Both the position numbers and the translations under genes were made by a program. Shown here one piece after another: positions 31,982-41,329 of a DNA stretch of 64,000 nt. Position 1 is the stretch's first letter; each line of letters opens with the position of its first letter. Below the pieces are notes generated by a model. The model did not search any database, was not told where the DNA came from, and saw nothing but the letters and a program-made list of their open reading frames with translations. Source of the DNA: Faecalicatena sp. Marseille-Q4148 (GTDB taxonomy: Bacteria > Bacillota > Clostridia > Lachnospirales > Lachnospiraceae); the NCBI GenBank assembly GCA_018228665.1, contig CP073692.1:1810046-1874045 (forward strand), read 5' to 3'.

Positions 31982-34220
31982 CAAAAATGTTCTCGATCTC
32001 ACGGGAAGCCAGAAGGTCCTTGACGTTCTGCGTTAAACCTGATGGGATTCCGCCCCATTTACGGAAGCGTTTCCAGATCTCCACGCTGAAACTTCCTGTC
32101 TGCCCTTTCAAAAGAAGGTGGAATTCGTCGATATAGAACCAGGTTGTTTTATGTTTGGAACGGTTGGCCGTGACACGATTCCACACCGCATCCTGCATGA
32201 TCAAAAGCCCGATTTCCTTTAAGGCTTTTCCCAGTGATTTAAGCTGGAAACACAGTACACGGTGTTGATCCATCTGGATATTGGAACGGTGGTTGAACAC
32301 GTTAAGGGAACCATTGACATAGATTTCCAGCGCCGTTGCGATATTCTGTGCCTCCGGTTCAGACTGTTTCAAAAGCAGCTCGTAAAGATCGCCTAAGATC
32401 GGCATATTTTCCGGGCATGGGTTCTGCAGGTATTCCCGGTACACCAGTCTGGTACAACGGTCGATGATCGTCCTTTCAATAGGGGAAAGCCCTTCTTTGC
32501 CGCCGATGATAAGGTCACACAGCGACAGGATAAAATCACTTTTCAAAGTGATCGGGTTTTCATCATCGGAATAGTCCAAGTTGATGTCCATCGGGTTGAT
32601 GTAGTTCGTGGAAGTAGGGGAAATATCAATGACCTGCCCCTGGGAACCGAACTGCTGTACCAGCGGCCCATATTCATTTTCCGGGTCAGCGATAATGATG
32701 TCGTCCTCCGTCAGAAGGAACACATTGACGATCTCACGCTTGGCAGAGAAAGATTTACCGCTTCCTGGGGTACCGAGAAACAGCCCATTGGGATTTTTCA
32801 GCGTTTTTCTGTTCGCCATGATCAGGTTATTGGAAAGGGCGTTCAGGCCGTAATACAACGCCTCGCCCTCCTGGAACAATTCACAGGTGGTAAACGGTAC
32901 AAAGATCGCTGTGCTGCTGGTCGTAAGCCCGCGCTCAATTTCAATCTGGTTCGTACCAAGAGCAAGCGAGGACATAAGCCCCTGTTCCTGCTGGTAATCC
33001 AGCCGTTTTAAGGCACAGTTGTATTTCTGTGCCACACCCGAAGCGGCAAAAATATCATTGAACAGCTTTTGGCGTTTGGCTGCGATATTTTCCACCAGTA
33101 CCGTCACAAGGAACATGCGCTCATTGCGGCTCTGTAAATCCTGCAAAAGATTTTTGGCTTCCTCTCCATAGGTGGCAAGGTCGGTGGGAATGATGTCCAT
33201 ATCATACCCGGATCGGACCGCTTTCTTTTGTTCCTCAATGGTCATTTTCTGCAGGTCCGACATTTTGCGTTTGATGTTTCGGATTGCCTGTGCCTGGTCG
33301 ATAGACTGGATATGCAGGTTGACGGTCACGGCGTCGTTTAAGTCAAGAAGATCCGCTAAAAGCCGATCAGTAAGCTCCGGCGCCAAAATCTGCAAAAAGG
33401 AGACAGCACCGGAATGGTCGCCTACCCGGAATGTCTTTCCATCCTTTGAAAAAGACAGCCCGGATGGGGAAATGAAGTCTTTGGTAGAAAGACCGGTCTT
33501 AGGCAGATCCGACCACTGGAAATGAAATTTTTCCTGACCGTCCGGGTGAAGCTGGCTGTGAAGAAGTTCCAGACGTTCCAGTCCGTTTAAGGATCTTGCC
33601 TGGACTCCAAGGGTTTTGAAATTTGCCAGTACATCCGTTTCAATGCGTTCCAGACGCATTTTCGCAGTACGCAGGTCATCTGCCTCGATCCCAAAGGTAA
33701 TGTATTTGCGTTTGGTGAGACCGTTATTTCCTTTCTGCAACTGGTTTTTTAACATATCCCCGTATTCCTTGCGGATTCCGTCATACTCGTCGCCGCGGGG
33801 AGGGATGTCAATGCTTCTGGTAAAATCCTGCATATTGGCCCGCTGGTTGATAAAGGTAAGCTGCACATGGATCGAGGCGTCGAAGTAATTTAAGAAATCG
33901 CAGTAACCCTCGAAGATCTGTGCTTTATCATCTGCCTGTGCAAGCTGATAGTTAATATCAAAAAATTGCACCGTTTTGGTGTAAAGGGTATCGGTCAGCC
34001 GGCAGATCCCATCCCGGTACATTTCACGGTAGGGAATGCTCTGCTGGACCGTCTGCGGGGCATCTGCTTTCAGCCCGGCAAAAAAACCGCCTTTTTTAGA
34101 CGGCTTGGAACGGGCAGACTTAGTTTTGCCCTGCTTTGCATCGGCTCTGGTCTTTTTGGCCTGCCTGATGTTTTTTTGCAGACGCTTTTCCTGAGCTTCC
34201 TGCTGCTTGTTTTTTGGCAA
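31982..34220 (-). CDS. VirB4 conjugation ATPase, exon 1
   Basis: Energises type IV secretion. This exon encodes residues 1-746: a basic N-terminus, the VirB4 N-terminal domain, then Walker A GTPGSGKSF (about 480), Walker B-type DDIIIADPENEYGPL, and the conserved TWFYIDEFHLLL and WGGIPSGLTQN. It starts at a TTG (34220) with GGAGG nine bases upstream, overlapping the prgI-like gene by 101 bases in another frame. Unspliced, the frame ends a few codons into the intron. Splicing to 28957-29192 gives an 824-residue protein. Spliced or not, it is essential to transfer, so the ICE depends on intron splicing. Confidence 0.93.
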
Positions 34221-34554
34221 TCTTTGTAACCTCCTTCTTTGACATAGATTTATACAGGTTATCCGTCCTGTATGGACGGTCCTTCGGCCAGAGCTTATAA
34301 CGGAGCCGGTTCTTCAAGATCTTTTCTGCCGGCTGCCCGTCACGCTCATACATGGCGAAGAAGAAAAAGGGCATCATCAGCCCGATCATCAAAAGTACAG
34401 CCGCCGAATTGCCGATCGCCCCGCGGGTAAAGAAATACACCGGAAGGCCGACAAGCCCGGCAAGGCTGAAACAAATAAGCTGGCGCTTCGTCAGATTGAA
34501 GGCCAGCTTAGTCTTAACTTTGGTTAAATCCTTTGGTACAGGTACATAAGGCAT
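34120..34554 (-). CDS. PrgI-family (VirB3-like) T4SS membrane protein
   Basis: A 144-residue protein beginning MPYVPVPKDLTKVKTKLAFN, with two membrane helices (LICFSLAGLVGLPVYFF, AAVLLMIGLMMPFFFFAMY), then a short conserved cytoplasmic stretch (KILKNRLRYKLWPKDRPYRT) and a Lys/Gln-rich tail. PrgI/VirB3 proteins partner VirB4 at the channel base, consistent with the position immediately upstream of virB4. The last 33 codons overlap virB4 out of frame. Confidence 0.88.
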   Translation of the reverse strand: MPYVPVPKDLTKVKTKLAFNLTKRQLICFSLAGLVGLPVYFFTRGAIGNSAAVLLMIGLMMPFFFFAMYERDGQPAEKILKNRLRYKLWPKDRPYRTDNLYKSMSKKEVTKIAKKQAAGSSGKASAKKHQAGQKDQSRCKAGQN

Positions 34555-34590
34555 CTATACACCTCCCATCGTAATATAATTTCCGGCCCA

Positions 34591-35337
34591 TTACCGTGCA
34601 CCGAAATCGCGTACCGGTTTCTCCACAGCCGGACATTCCCGCACTTCCTGAGCCGCATTTTGCAGCCGTGCCAGGACAGAAACAGCCGGCTCTCTCTGAC
34701 ACAGGTATTCCTGGCTGTCTCGGATTCCGGCAATATTTTCCCGAATATCCATATCCACGTCGAACACATCTGAAACCGGCATAAGCCAACGGTCTGCAAA
34801 GTATTTCAAAGGATTCTCAAGCGCCAGCACATCATCCAGCATTTCATCCCCGAACTCAAACTTTGTTGTCAGATAGGAATACGCCTCCTGCATGGCTGTA
34901 ATTTCAGCAGCTTTTTCAATTAAGGATTCCTTATCTCTTGACATAAGGCTTTCCCGGTAAGCAAAGTAATTCTGTCCCAGCCGTTTCATCAGGAGCGTAT
35001 ATTTGTCCTGTGCGGAAGGTTCGCTTGTGAAATGTTCAAATTTTTGCGCTGCATCAATTTCTTTGAGAAGATCGCAGATCGGGAAACTGTGTTCATGGTT
35101 ATTTTCTTCCCAACACCATCGGGCTACATCCAACGGGTCCTGAAAAGAAAGAAGCGCCTCTACTTCCGCCGGAGTAAATACATGCTCAACCTTCAGATAA
35201 TAGTGGAGTTCCGAAAGTCCCTGTAACTCGTAAATACTGCCGATGTTCTGTGCATCCAGCATATCCGCATGAACCTTCAAACACTCGTCCAGCCGTTCCA
35301 TAAGCAGCCGCTTTGCATCTTGTTCTATCAAAATCAC
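34591..35337 (-). CDS. Conserved ICE protein (DUF3848-like) with shared tail motif
   Basis: A 248-residue soluble helical protein. An N-terminal half (LMERLDECLKVHADMLDAQN) is followed by a domain around LLMKRLGQNYFAYRESLM and FADRWLMPVSDVFDVDMDIR that resembles DUF3848. The tail contains PAVSVLARLQNAAQEV, the shared C-terminal motif with Ala-Val in place of Lys-Pro (DNA 34663-34686), and ends -FGAR. It overlaps the methyltransferase gene by four bases. Function unknown; the domain name is from memory. Confidence 0.6.
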   Translation of the reverse strand: MILIEQDAKRLLMERLDECLKVHADMLDAQNIGSIYELQGLSELHYYLKVEHVFTPAEVEALLSFQDPLDVARWCWEENNHEHSFPICDLLKEIDAAQKFEHFTSEPSAQDKYTLLMKRLGQNYFAYRESLMSRDKESLIEKAAEITAMQEAYSYLTTKFEFGDEMLDDVLALENPLKYFADRWLMPVSDVFDVDMDIRENIAGIRDSQEYLCQREPAVSVLARLQNAAQEVRECPAVEKPVRDFGAR

Positions 35338-35891
35338 CCCTTTCGCTCCGGCATAGTCAGCGTACAGTTCACTTCATTGCCCCATACATCCCAGCCGGGT
35401 GTCTTTTGTCTTGCAAACAGTTCCACTCTGGGCTGATCGCCCATGAGTTTTACGATCTTATCCCGCACCTCGTCCGGTTTCTTGCTGTGCTGCTCAATAT
35501 GGGAGATCACAAACTGATGGATTCCCGCACATTGGCGTTTCGGACGGCCTCTGGTTGCCAGCAGGCAGACCTCCGCGTTTGAGCGGGTCCAAAAGCCCAT
35601 GCCATAAAACCAGCTATCCGCTTTCCGGTTCTGTTTGAGCCATAGAAAAGCCAGCGTTTTATATTTGAATCCCCAGGCATCGATCACCCGGAAGGCTTCA
35701 TTGAGCTGCGGGAAGGTCGCCCACAGAAAAAGGGCACTGTCTTTTGCGGCAAGTTCCGATACCGGCAGGGCACAGATTTCTTCAATGCTCATTGTGGGGT
35801 AATGGTTTTCCGCAACGCCGCTTCCATGTTTCCTGTCATAGCGCCATGGCGGATCGGCATAGATAATGCCGTACTGTTTCGTTTCCGGCAT
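35334..35891 (-). CDS. MT-A70-family adenine methyltransferase
   Basis: A 185-residue S-adenosylmethionine-dependent N6-adenine methyltransferase. The catalytic DPPW is at residues 13-16 (IIYADPPWRYD). SAM-fold elements NAEVCLLATRGRP, PDEVRDKIVKLMGD and DVWGNEV follow. Small MT-A70 enzymes are common on phages and ICEs, where they can protect the element's DNA from host restriction; no cognate nuclease is next to it. It overlaps its neighbours on both sides (one base and four bases), so it is embedded in the T4SS operon. Confidence 0.92.
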   Translation of the reverse strand: MPETKQYGIIYADPPWRYDRKHGSGVAENHYPTMSIEEICALPVSELAAKDSALFLWATFPQLNEAFRVIDAWGFKYKTLAFLWLKQNRKADSWFYGMGFWTRSNAEVCLLATRGRPKRQCAGIHQFVISHIEQHSKKPDEVRDKIVKLMGDQPRVELFARQKTPGWDVWGNEVNCTLTMPERKG

Positions 35892-36343
35892 TAGCGAGCC
35901 TGCTCATTCTTAGATGTGGCCGGTTTGGCCGGCTGTTCTTTGACCTTACCGGCATTTTCTTTCAATGCACCGGTCAGGGAAGGTTTTTCCGCTGCTCCCT
36001 TTGTCGCTTCAAGAGTTGCCTGCAAATTTTCAATAGCCTGCCCGTACCCATCGATTAAGGCATCGTTGAGCTGCTTGCGGAACTCTGCCGTAACCGGCCA
36101 GCAGACATCTTTCCAGTTGCCTCCCTTATCCTGGGTTGCGGGCATATTGACATACAGCCCCTTTTCACTGGAACAGATACGGAAGCCGTCAATCTTAAAG
36201 CATCCGCCAATCGTAACATTGGCAAACGCCAGCAGGTTTCCCATTGGGGCGATCGGACGCACGCGGACATCCAGCTTCATGCCGTTTGCCATTTCCGGCG
36301 TCTGTGTCTCCGGCGCCATTTTTTCTGTATTGGTTTTACTCAT
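35891..36343 (-). CDS. SpoVG-like protein with shared tail motif
   Basis: About 90 residues match the SpoVG fold (KLDVRVRPIAPMGNLLAFAN, GCFKIDGFRICSSEKGLYVN, WKDVCWPVTAEFRKQLNDAL). SpoVG proteins are small nucleic-acid-binding regulators. Unlike chromosomal SpoVG, this one has a 40-residue C-terminal extension carrying EKPSLTGALKENAGKV (DNA 35963-35986), the shared tail motif. It lies between virB6 and the methyltransferase gene. The N-terminal domain assignment is firm; the role in the ICE is unknown. Confidence 0.88.
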   Translation of the reverse strand: MSKTNTEKMAPETQTPEMANGMKLDVRVRPIAPMGNLLAFANVTIGGCFKIDGFRICSSEKGLYVNMPATQDKGGNWKDVCWPVTAEFRKQLNDALIDGYGQAIENLQATLEATKGAAEKPSLTGALKENAGKVKEQPAKPATSKNEQAR

Positions 36344-36381
36344 ATATAAAATCCTCCTTTTTAGAATTGGTTTTGTTCATG

Positions 36382-37245
36382 CTATCTTGCATTAAATATG
36401 GATTTGGATAACGAACCTGTCTTAAACAGGGCAAAAGCCAGCAGTACCGTATAACCCGCCGTTCCCCAGATCGCGCCGTGCACGTCGCCGGACGATGGGA
36501 TAGACTGGACCAGCACTGCATAAATGGCAACACAGATCAGAATCAAAAAACCCTGAAAACCCAGGGCAAAAAGGGAACGCAGATACCCGGTTCCCATTTG
36601 TCCCCATTCCCGGTTTGCCATTGTGGAAAACGGGATCGGTGCAAGGCTCACGGTTAAATAAATCTCGATCATACGGCCATATACAATGACAAAGATCACG
36701 ATGGACAGTACCCACATACACAGATTGATGATGTTGGTTTCCAGCCACAGTCCAATCAGTTCCCACATTCCCATTGCTTCAAGCTGGGTTTCCAGATCAG
36801 ACAACGCCGCCTGCACATCCAGGTTCCCGTTTATGACACCGGCACTTTGCGACACCACATTTTGGGCCACATCAAAGACCGCCATCACAATCGTAAAACA
36901 GTTGGTGAGCAGGTAAGTGGCAACAAAAGTCTTGAAAATCCACTTGAAGATGTTGAATGTATCGAATTCGTGCATGTTGTTCTTTTCGAGAATCATCTGG
37001 ATCAGTTCATACACCAGAACAAAGGTCAGGATCATGCCCGCAATGGGAATGACGACAGTTTCCGAAAGATTTTGGATCATGGAAAATACGCCGCCATTCC
37101 AGCCCTGCGGGGTCTGTCCTACTTGATTTGCCACATCCGCAACCTGATTGTTGACGGAGTTGAAAATGCTGGTGTACTGTCCGGTGATCGCATCGATCAA
37201 GCCCTCTTTAATCCAGTCTGTTATCCGTTCAAACAGACTGCCCAT
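36382..37245 (-). CDS. VirB6/TrbL-like T4SS channel protein
   Basis: A 287-residue polytopic membrane protein with a soluble N-terminus (MGSLFERITDWIKEGLIDAI) and at least five or six helices (for example VVIPIAGMILTFVLVYELI, NLCMWVLSIVIFVIVYGRMI, FLILICVAIYAVLVQSI). It contains the conserved VSLAPIPFSTM segment of TrbL/VirB6 proteins. It lies between the Maff2 pilin-like gene and SpoVG, the normal order of Tn1549-type T4SS operons. Forms the inner-membrane channel. Confidence 0.9.
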   Translation of the reverse strand: MGSLFERITDWIKEGLIDAITGQYTSIFNSVNNQVADVANQVGQTPQGWNGGVFSMIQNLSETVVIPIAGMILTFVLVYELIQMILEKNNMHEFDTFNIFKWIFKTFVATYLLTNCFTIVMAVFDVAQNVVSQSAGVINGNLDVQAALSDLETQLEAMGMWELIGLWLETNIINLCMWVLSIVIFVIVYGRMIEIYLTVSLAPIPFSTMANREWGQMGTGYLRSLFALGFQGFLILICVAIYAVLVQSIPSSGDVHGAIWGTAGYTVLLAFALFKTGSLSKSIFNAR

Positions 37246-37255
37246 AAATCAGCCC

Positions 37256-37471
37256 TTAACCGAACAGGCCGGAAAGCAGCGGAATCAGCGTTGCACCAAC
37301 CAGAGCGATACCTCCGCCTGCCATAAGCTGCTTGATCCCCTGGGATTTTGCACCTGGGTTATCATTTCCGTAACCTTCGAGAAGGTTTACAACACCCCAT
37401 GCGCCCAGACCTGCGCCCAGGGCGATCACAAGGATCTTCAAAGTATCAATCGCGCTTGCAAAAAATGCCAT
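37256..37471 (-). CDS. Maff2-family small membrane protein (VirB2-like)
   Basis: A 71-residue protein with two hydrophobic segments separated by a Gly/Asn-rich turn (TLKILVIALGAGLGAWGVVN; GYGNDNPGAKSQG; GGIALVGATLIPLLSGLF). This is the architecture of VirB2/pilin-like subunits, although the family has not been shown to form a pilus. It lies ten bases upstream of virB6. Confidence 0.88.
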   Translation of the reverse strand: MAFFASAIDTLKILVIALGAGLGAWGVVNLLEGYGNDNPGAKSQGIKQLMAGGGIALVGATLIPLLSGLFG

Positions 37472-37716
37472 AATGTTCCTCCTTTAATTTCAGAAATTTT
37501 AATTTGTGATATGGCCGTATCAGGCCGGAAACAAAAAAAGTCGCCGCACTGTTTTTAGAAAAAAATCTGTTTCAAACAGCACGGCGGCATGGGGCAGGAA
37601 GAATCCTGCGGTTATTTACTTTTCAGGGAGAATCACGAATCCTCAAAAAATCCTCCTTTCATCGTGACAAAAACAAAGCCTGCCGGGGCATCATGCTTTG
37701 ACAGGCAGGAACAACT
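37472..37716 (-). promoter_or_regulatory. Gene-free gap with strong hairpin downstream of virD4
   Basis: No gene fits here. A long stem (GCCGCACTGTTT near 37543 with AAACAGCACGGCGGC near 37574-37588) is followed on the minus strand by an A/T-rich stretch including CTTTTTTTG. It probably terminates or attenuates transcription between the coupling-protein operon and the Maff2-virB6 operon. A promoter for Maff2 may lie at the left end of the gap, but I see no clear one. Confidence 0.55.
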
Positions 37717-39561
37717 CTATAAAGTCTGGGAAGCCAGATCTTCGGCTGTGACTTCATAATTGCGGTATCGTTCACCGGGACGCATCGGCATCCGGGTAGA
37801 AAGAAACTTTTCGATATTAAAAGCGTTCTTCTCATTAAAATCGGAAAGCAGTTTGTAATTTGGGTGTTTGGTTATATCGTATTTCCGGGAGAGGAACGGC
37901 CGCACACCCCTGATCTGCAGCAGACATTTGCCCCCGTCCATAACTGCCAGTTCATCCACCGACATCAGATCCTTTCCCAGCTTTTGAAAATTTTGTCCGT
38001 GGGATTCCTGATTGCCCTTTGTGACACTGGTGTTATACAGGTCGATGGTCTCTTTCCCCAATAGGGAGTTCCAGCTTTTTAAGGTGGTTTCTTCTTTGCC
38101 TCCTAAGAAAAGAGAGGCGTCACAGTTACCGATGACGGTGTCCATGTTGTCTTTATACAGGGCTTTGAGCTGGCTTTGCGCCTGCAGCACCAGGCAGGCA
38201 GAGATCTCACGGCTTCGGATGGTCGCCATAAGACGCTCCAGGTTCGGGATCTGCCCGATATTTGCCGCCTCGTCGATCAGGCAGCGTACATGGATGGGAA
38301 GCCTTCCGCCATATATATCATCTGCCCGTTCGCACAAGCGGTTAAACAAAATGGAATAGATCAGACTGATCAAAAATGCAAAGGTCCCGTCCGTATCACT
38401 CATAATAAGGAAAAGAGCAGTCCGTTCATCCCCCAGCATATCCAGATCCAGTTCGTCATACATGGTAATTTCCCTGACTTCTTTAATGTCAAAAGGAGCC
38501 AGTCTGGAAGCACAGGAAATAAGGATCGACTTTGCTGTTTTTCCGGCAGCGAGCTTATATTTCTTATATTGACGCAGGGCAAAATGATCCGGGTCTTTTT
38601 GTTCCAGCGCGTCAAAGAGAAGGTCAACGGCATTTTTGAACGATTCATCATCCTCACGGACCTCCATTGCGTTCAGCATTTCTACCAGTGTGGCAAAATT
38701 CTGTTCGTTTGCCGGGGCTTCATAGTAGATATATCCGATCAGTGCCGTATAGAGCAGGGTTTCTGCTTTGACCCAGAAATCGTCTCCGGCTTTTCCTTCG
38801 CCTTTGGTATTGGAGATCAGAGTCGTGACGATTTTCAAAATATCTTTCTCGGAATGAATGTAGGCGAATGGGTTAAAGTGCATACTTTTCTGAAAATTGA
38901 TCGTATTGAATACCCGTATTTTATAGGGCTCATAGATGATCTTTCCTTTTTCATTCCGCACAGGCTTTCCGTCCTTGTCCAGCTTTGGCGTGCCTCGCTG
39001 TAACATCTTTCCGCATTCCACAAGGACTGTACCTTTCGGATCGGTGACGACGTAGGAACTGTGCATTTGCATCAGATTGGGCTTGATGAAAAAGCGCGTT
39101 TTTCCAGAACCTGATCCTCCGACTACCAGTACATTTTTATTTCTTGCATTGGCCGGATTTTTGGGCCTTCCGTTTAACATCAGTCCTTCACTTTGGGTAA
39201 GAATGATATTGTTTTCCGGCTTTGGGTCCATAAACGGGGCAATATCGGCTTTATTTCCCCAACGAGCTGAACCGTATTCCACATTTTTGCGGTATTTCTT
39301 AGCGTCTTTCCCTCTAAGATAGACTGCCAGCCGCATAATGGCTGCACCGCATAAACCGATCAGCCAGTCCATTGCCGCCCCCGGCCACATACTCTGAAAC
39401 GCAAGGGCAAAGCCTTCGGACAGTCCTAACAGCTTTTGGGAAGCGTCCGCTCCGGGAGCCAGACGCACCGCCTCGCCCAGCTTGGCAAATACCAGAAGGA
39501 ACAGAACATAAGGCAGATGGAGAATGACCTGTTTTTTCATTGTTTCTGCATCGATCTTCAT
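37717..39561 (-). CDS. VirD4/TraG-type coupling ATPase (CD1115 family)
   Basis: Docks the relaxosome to the secretion channel. 614 residues: N-terminal membrane helices (ILHLPYVLFLLVFAKLGEAV, WLIGLCGAAIMRLAVYL), Walker A GGSGSGKTRFF (about 150), the TraG/TraD motif YVVTDPKGTVLVECG, and Walker B RCLIDEAANIG (about 428) with SQLKALYKDNMDTVIGNCD. It is full length. Its start overlaps pcfB by four bases, the usual gene order, and PcfB is a known partner in related conjugation systems. Confidence 0.94.
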   Translation of the reverse strand: MKIDAETMKKQVILHLPYVLFLLVFAKLGEAVRLAPGADASQKLLGLSEGFALAFQSMWPGAAMDWLIGLCGAAIMRLAVYLRGKDAKKYRKNVEYGSARWGNKADIAPFMDPKPENNIILTQSEGLMLNGRPKNPANARNKNVLVVGGSGSGKTRFFIKPNLMQMHSSYVVTDPKGTVLVECGKMLQRGTPKLDKDGKPVRNEKGKIIYEPYKIRVFNTINFQKSMHFNPFAYIHSEKDILKIVTTLISNTKGEGKAGDDFWVKAETLLYTALIGYIYYEAPANEQNFATLVEMLNAMEVREDDESFKNAVDLLFDALEQKDPDHFALRQYKKYKLAAGKTAKSILISCASRLAPFDIKEVREITMYDELDLDMLGDERTALFLIMSDTDGTFAFLISLIYSILFNRLCERADDIYGGRLPIHVRCLIDEAANIGQIPNLERLMATIRSREISACLVLQAQSQLKALYKDNMDTVIGNCDASLFLGGKEETTLKSWNSLLGKETIDLYNTSVTKGNQESHGQNFQKLGKDLMSVDELAVMDGGKCLLQIRGVRPFLSRKYDITKHPNYKLLSDFNEKNAFNIEKFLSTRMPMRPGERYRNYEVTAEDLASQTL

Positions 39562-40034
39562 CGTTCCGGTCCTCCGTGTTCTTTGTTCTTTACACGGTCA
39601 CGGCCAAGCGACTGCGCCAGTTCTTTGAACTTATGAAGCTGTGTAAGCAGCGACGGTCTGGTGCTGCGTGTAAGGTCTTTCTTTGTATATTCCTTAAATG
39701 CTGCCGTCAGTGCATCCGCCTGGTTTGCCTTGAAATATACCGTCCATTTTGGGGGATCGGTCCCAAGTTCCTTTTCTATATGGTAGCGTACCTGATGTTT
39801 CCTGACATACCGTTCAAAAGAGCGGATTCGTCCTGAAACTTCAATGGTATTAGCTCCGGGGTCTTTATAAGTCAGCCGCTTCATACTGTTGCGTCCGACT
39901 CTTGGCATTGTACGTTCCTGTTCCATCTTTTGGAGTACCGCAGCAATAGCCGCACGCAGTACCCGCCCTGACAGTTTTGCTGCCTGTATAGAAACAGAAA
40001 CCGTTCGTTGTTCGAGATCTTCCTGCAAGAGCAT
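39558..40034 (-). CDS. pcfB: PcfB-family (DUF3801) substrate receptor accessory protein
   Basis: A 158-residue protein beginning LQEDLEQRTVSVSIQAAKLS, with the family motif VLQKMEQERTMPRVGRNSM. A central beta domain follows (GRIRSFERYVRKHQVRYHIE ... WTVYFKANQADALTAAFKEY). In the Enterococcus pCF10 system PcfB works with the coupling protein. The tail STRPSLLTQLHKFKELAQ (DNA 39636-39659) is an excellent match to the motif shared with nine other ICE proteins, and it ends -GGPER. The motif in a coupling-complex component is a useful clue to its meaning. Confidence 0.88.
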   Translation of the reverse strand: MLLQEDLEQRTVSVSIQAAKLSGRVLRAAIAAVLQKMEQERTMPRVGRNSMKRLTYKDPGANTIEVSGRIRSFERYVRKHQVRYHIEKELGTDPPKWTVYFKANQADALTAAFKEYTKKDLTRSTRPSLLTQLHKFKELAQSLGRDRVKNKEHGGPER

Positions 40035-40079
40035 CCTCCTTTCTGATAAAATCGGTATTTATAATATGGAAATAACTTT

Positions 40080-40895
40080 TTACCGGCTTTCCCCAAGAAC
40101 CTGCTGTCGGGAAGCGTGTTCAAAGGCTTTTGCTGCCTGATCGACCTGAATTTTAGCGTGTTTCAAAAGCGTCTTGATGATCGTAGCCGGGCGTTCCTGT
40201 TCCTCCAGATGATCGACCATCCCTTTGCACTCATCCGGGAGGTATTCAGCCATATCTTTCAACACATCGGAAAAGTTACCCATAAAGCCCCAGCAGCTAT
40301 CCGACAGCTCCCCGTTTTTATAAAGCTCAAACCCATAACATTCGCCGCGCAGATAGGAATCGTAAGCAGCGACTTCGCTGCGCATCAGTGCGTCTGCTTT
40401 CTGACGGATAGCACCGGTCATCTTGTCAGCGTCAAATTCCTTTAGGGCATATTCTTTGGAAACATAGATCCAGCCGACCTGTCCGCTGTCACATTCTGCA
40501 TGAGGAGCCCTGCCTGAGAAACTTTCTGTACTCATGGCAAGACCGGAGTGGTCGTAGAGATAGAGGGGGAGCATCAGATACTTTTCCGAAATTACTTTCT
40601 GCATTGCTTCATCGATCGCCCGTTCCTCTGTCTTTGGTCCATGCCGGAAACGGCTGCTTACAATGTTTACCATCCGTTCATAGCGTTTCATGCCAGCTTC
40701 ATCATGTCCTACGGTATCTAAATACATTTCCCGCAGGAAGTCGTCTTTGTCCATATAGTTGTGATGGTCGCCCAGCGCATAGCGGGGATGGAAGCATACC
40801 ATCGTCCCAAAATGTTCATCTACCTCACGGGGAGAGATCAGAATATCGTCCGGCTGCACCATAAGGGCATAAGGTTCATTTACTGCCATTAACAT
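40080..40895 (-). CDS. Conserved ICE protein of unknown function
   Basis: A 271-residue soluble protein. N-terminal part: YALMVQPDDILISPREVDEH, CFHPRYALGDHHNYMDKDDF. Middle: CDSGQVGWIYVSKEYALKEF and LRGECYGFELYKNGELSDSC. Helical C-terminus ending -LGESR. The middle resembles plasmid-encoded proteins of unknown function that sit with antirestriction genes, but I cannot name a family. The shared tail motif is not present in its usual form. Confidence 0.6.
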   Translation of the reverse strand: MLMAVNEPYALMVQPDDILISPREVDEHFGTMVCFHPRYALGDHHNYMDKDDFLREMYLDTVGHDEAGMKRYERMVNIVSSRFRHGPKTEERAIDEAMQKVISEKYLMLPLYLYDHSGLAMSTESFSGRAPHAECDSGQVGWIYVSKEYALKEFDADKMTGAIRQKADALMRSEVAAYDSYLRGECYGFELYKNGELSDSCWGFMGNFSDVLKDMAEYLPDECKGMVDHLEEQERPATIIKTLLKHAKIQVDQAAKAFEHASRQQVLGESR

Positions 40896-40912
40896 AATTG
40901 GCTCCTTTCTTT

Positions 40913-41329
40913 CTACAAATCCGGGCCGGAATGGTGCATCATCGGTTTTTCCCGGTGTTCATTGGTTGCAGGCTGCTTGACTGCAATGATCTCGCCGGCA
41001 ATCCTTGCAAATTTTTCAGGGTACTTGAACTGCTCCCCGTATTTCTCCATCAAGTCCGGGGAAAGGTCTGTAAAATCTTCCTCACCAAGACCAACGATCA
41101 GAAAATTCCCGGACACAATATCATAGATGTGGCCGTCATCGTCAAAGAGAGCTCGGTTCAGAGGCAGCCCCATCAGCTTGCCTTCTTCATTACAGATCAG
41201 AGCCACCGGGTCCTCATACGGATAGACCGCTTGAATATCTCCGCCCACTGCCGCCTGCAAGGATTTCAGACCACTTTCGATCTCCGCAGCATAAGGGGAC
41301 TTGCCCGGCTCTACCATTAACACTTTCAT
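40913..41329 (-). CDS. DUF3846-type ICE protein
   Basis: A 138-residue protein with the DUF3846 pattern: MKVLMVEPGKSPYAAEIESG, LQAAVGGDIQAVYPYEDPVA, CNEEGKLMGLPLNRALFDDD, ISGNF-like VSGNFLIVG. This small domain is widespread in phages, plasmids and ICEs, often near antirestriction genes; function unknown. It overlaps the next gene upstream by four bases. Confidence 0.85.
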   Translation of the reverse strand: MKVLMVEPGKSPYAAEIESGLKSLQAAVGGDIQAVYPYEDPVALICNEEGKLMGLPLNRALFDDDGHIYDIVSGNFLIVGLGEEDFTDLSPDLMEKYGEQFKYPEKFARIAGEIIAVKQPATNEHREKPMMHHSGPDL

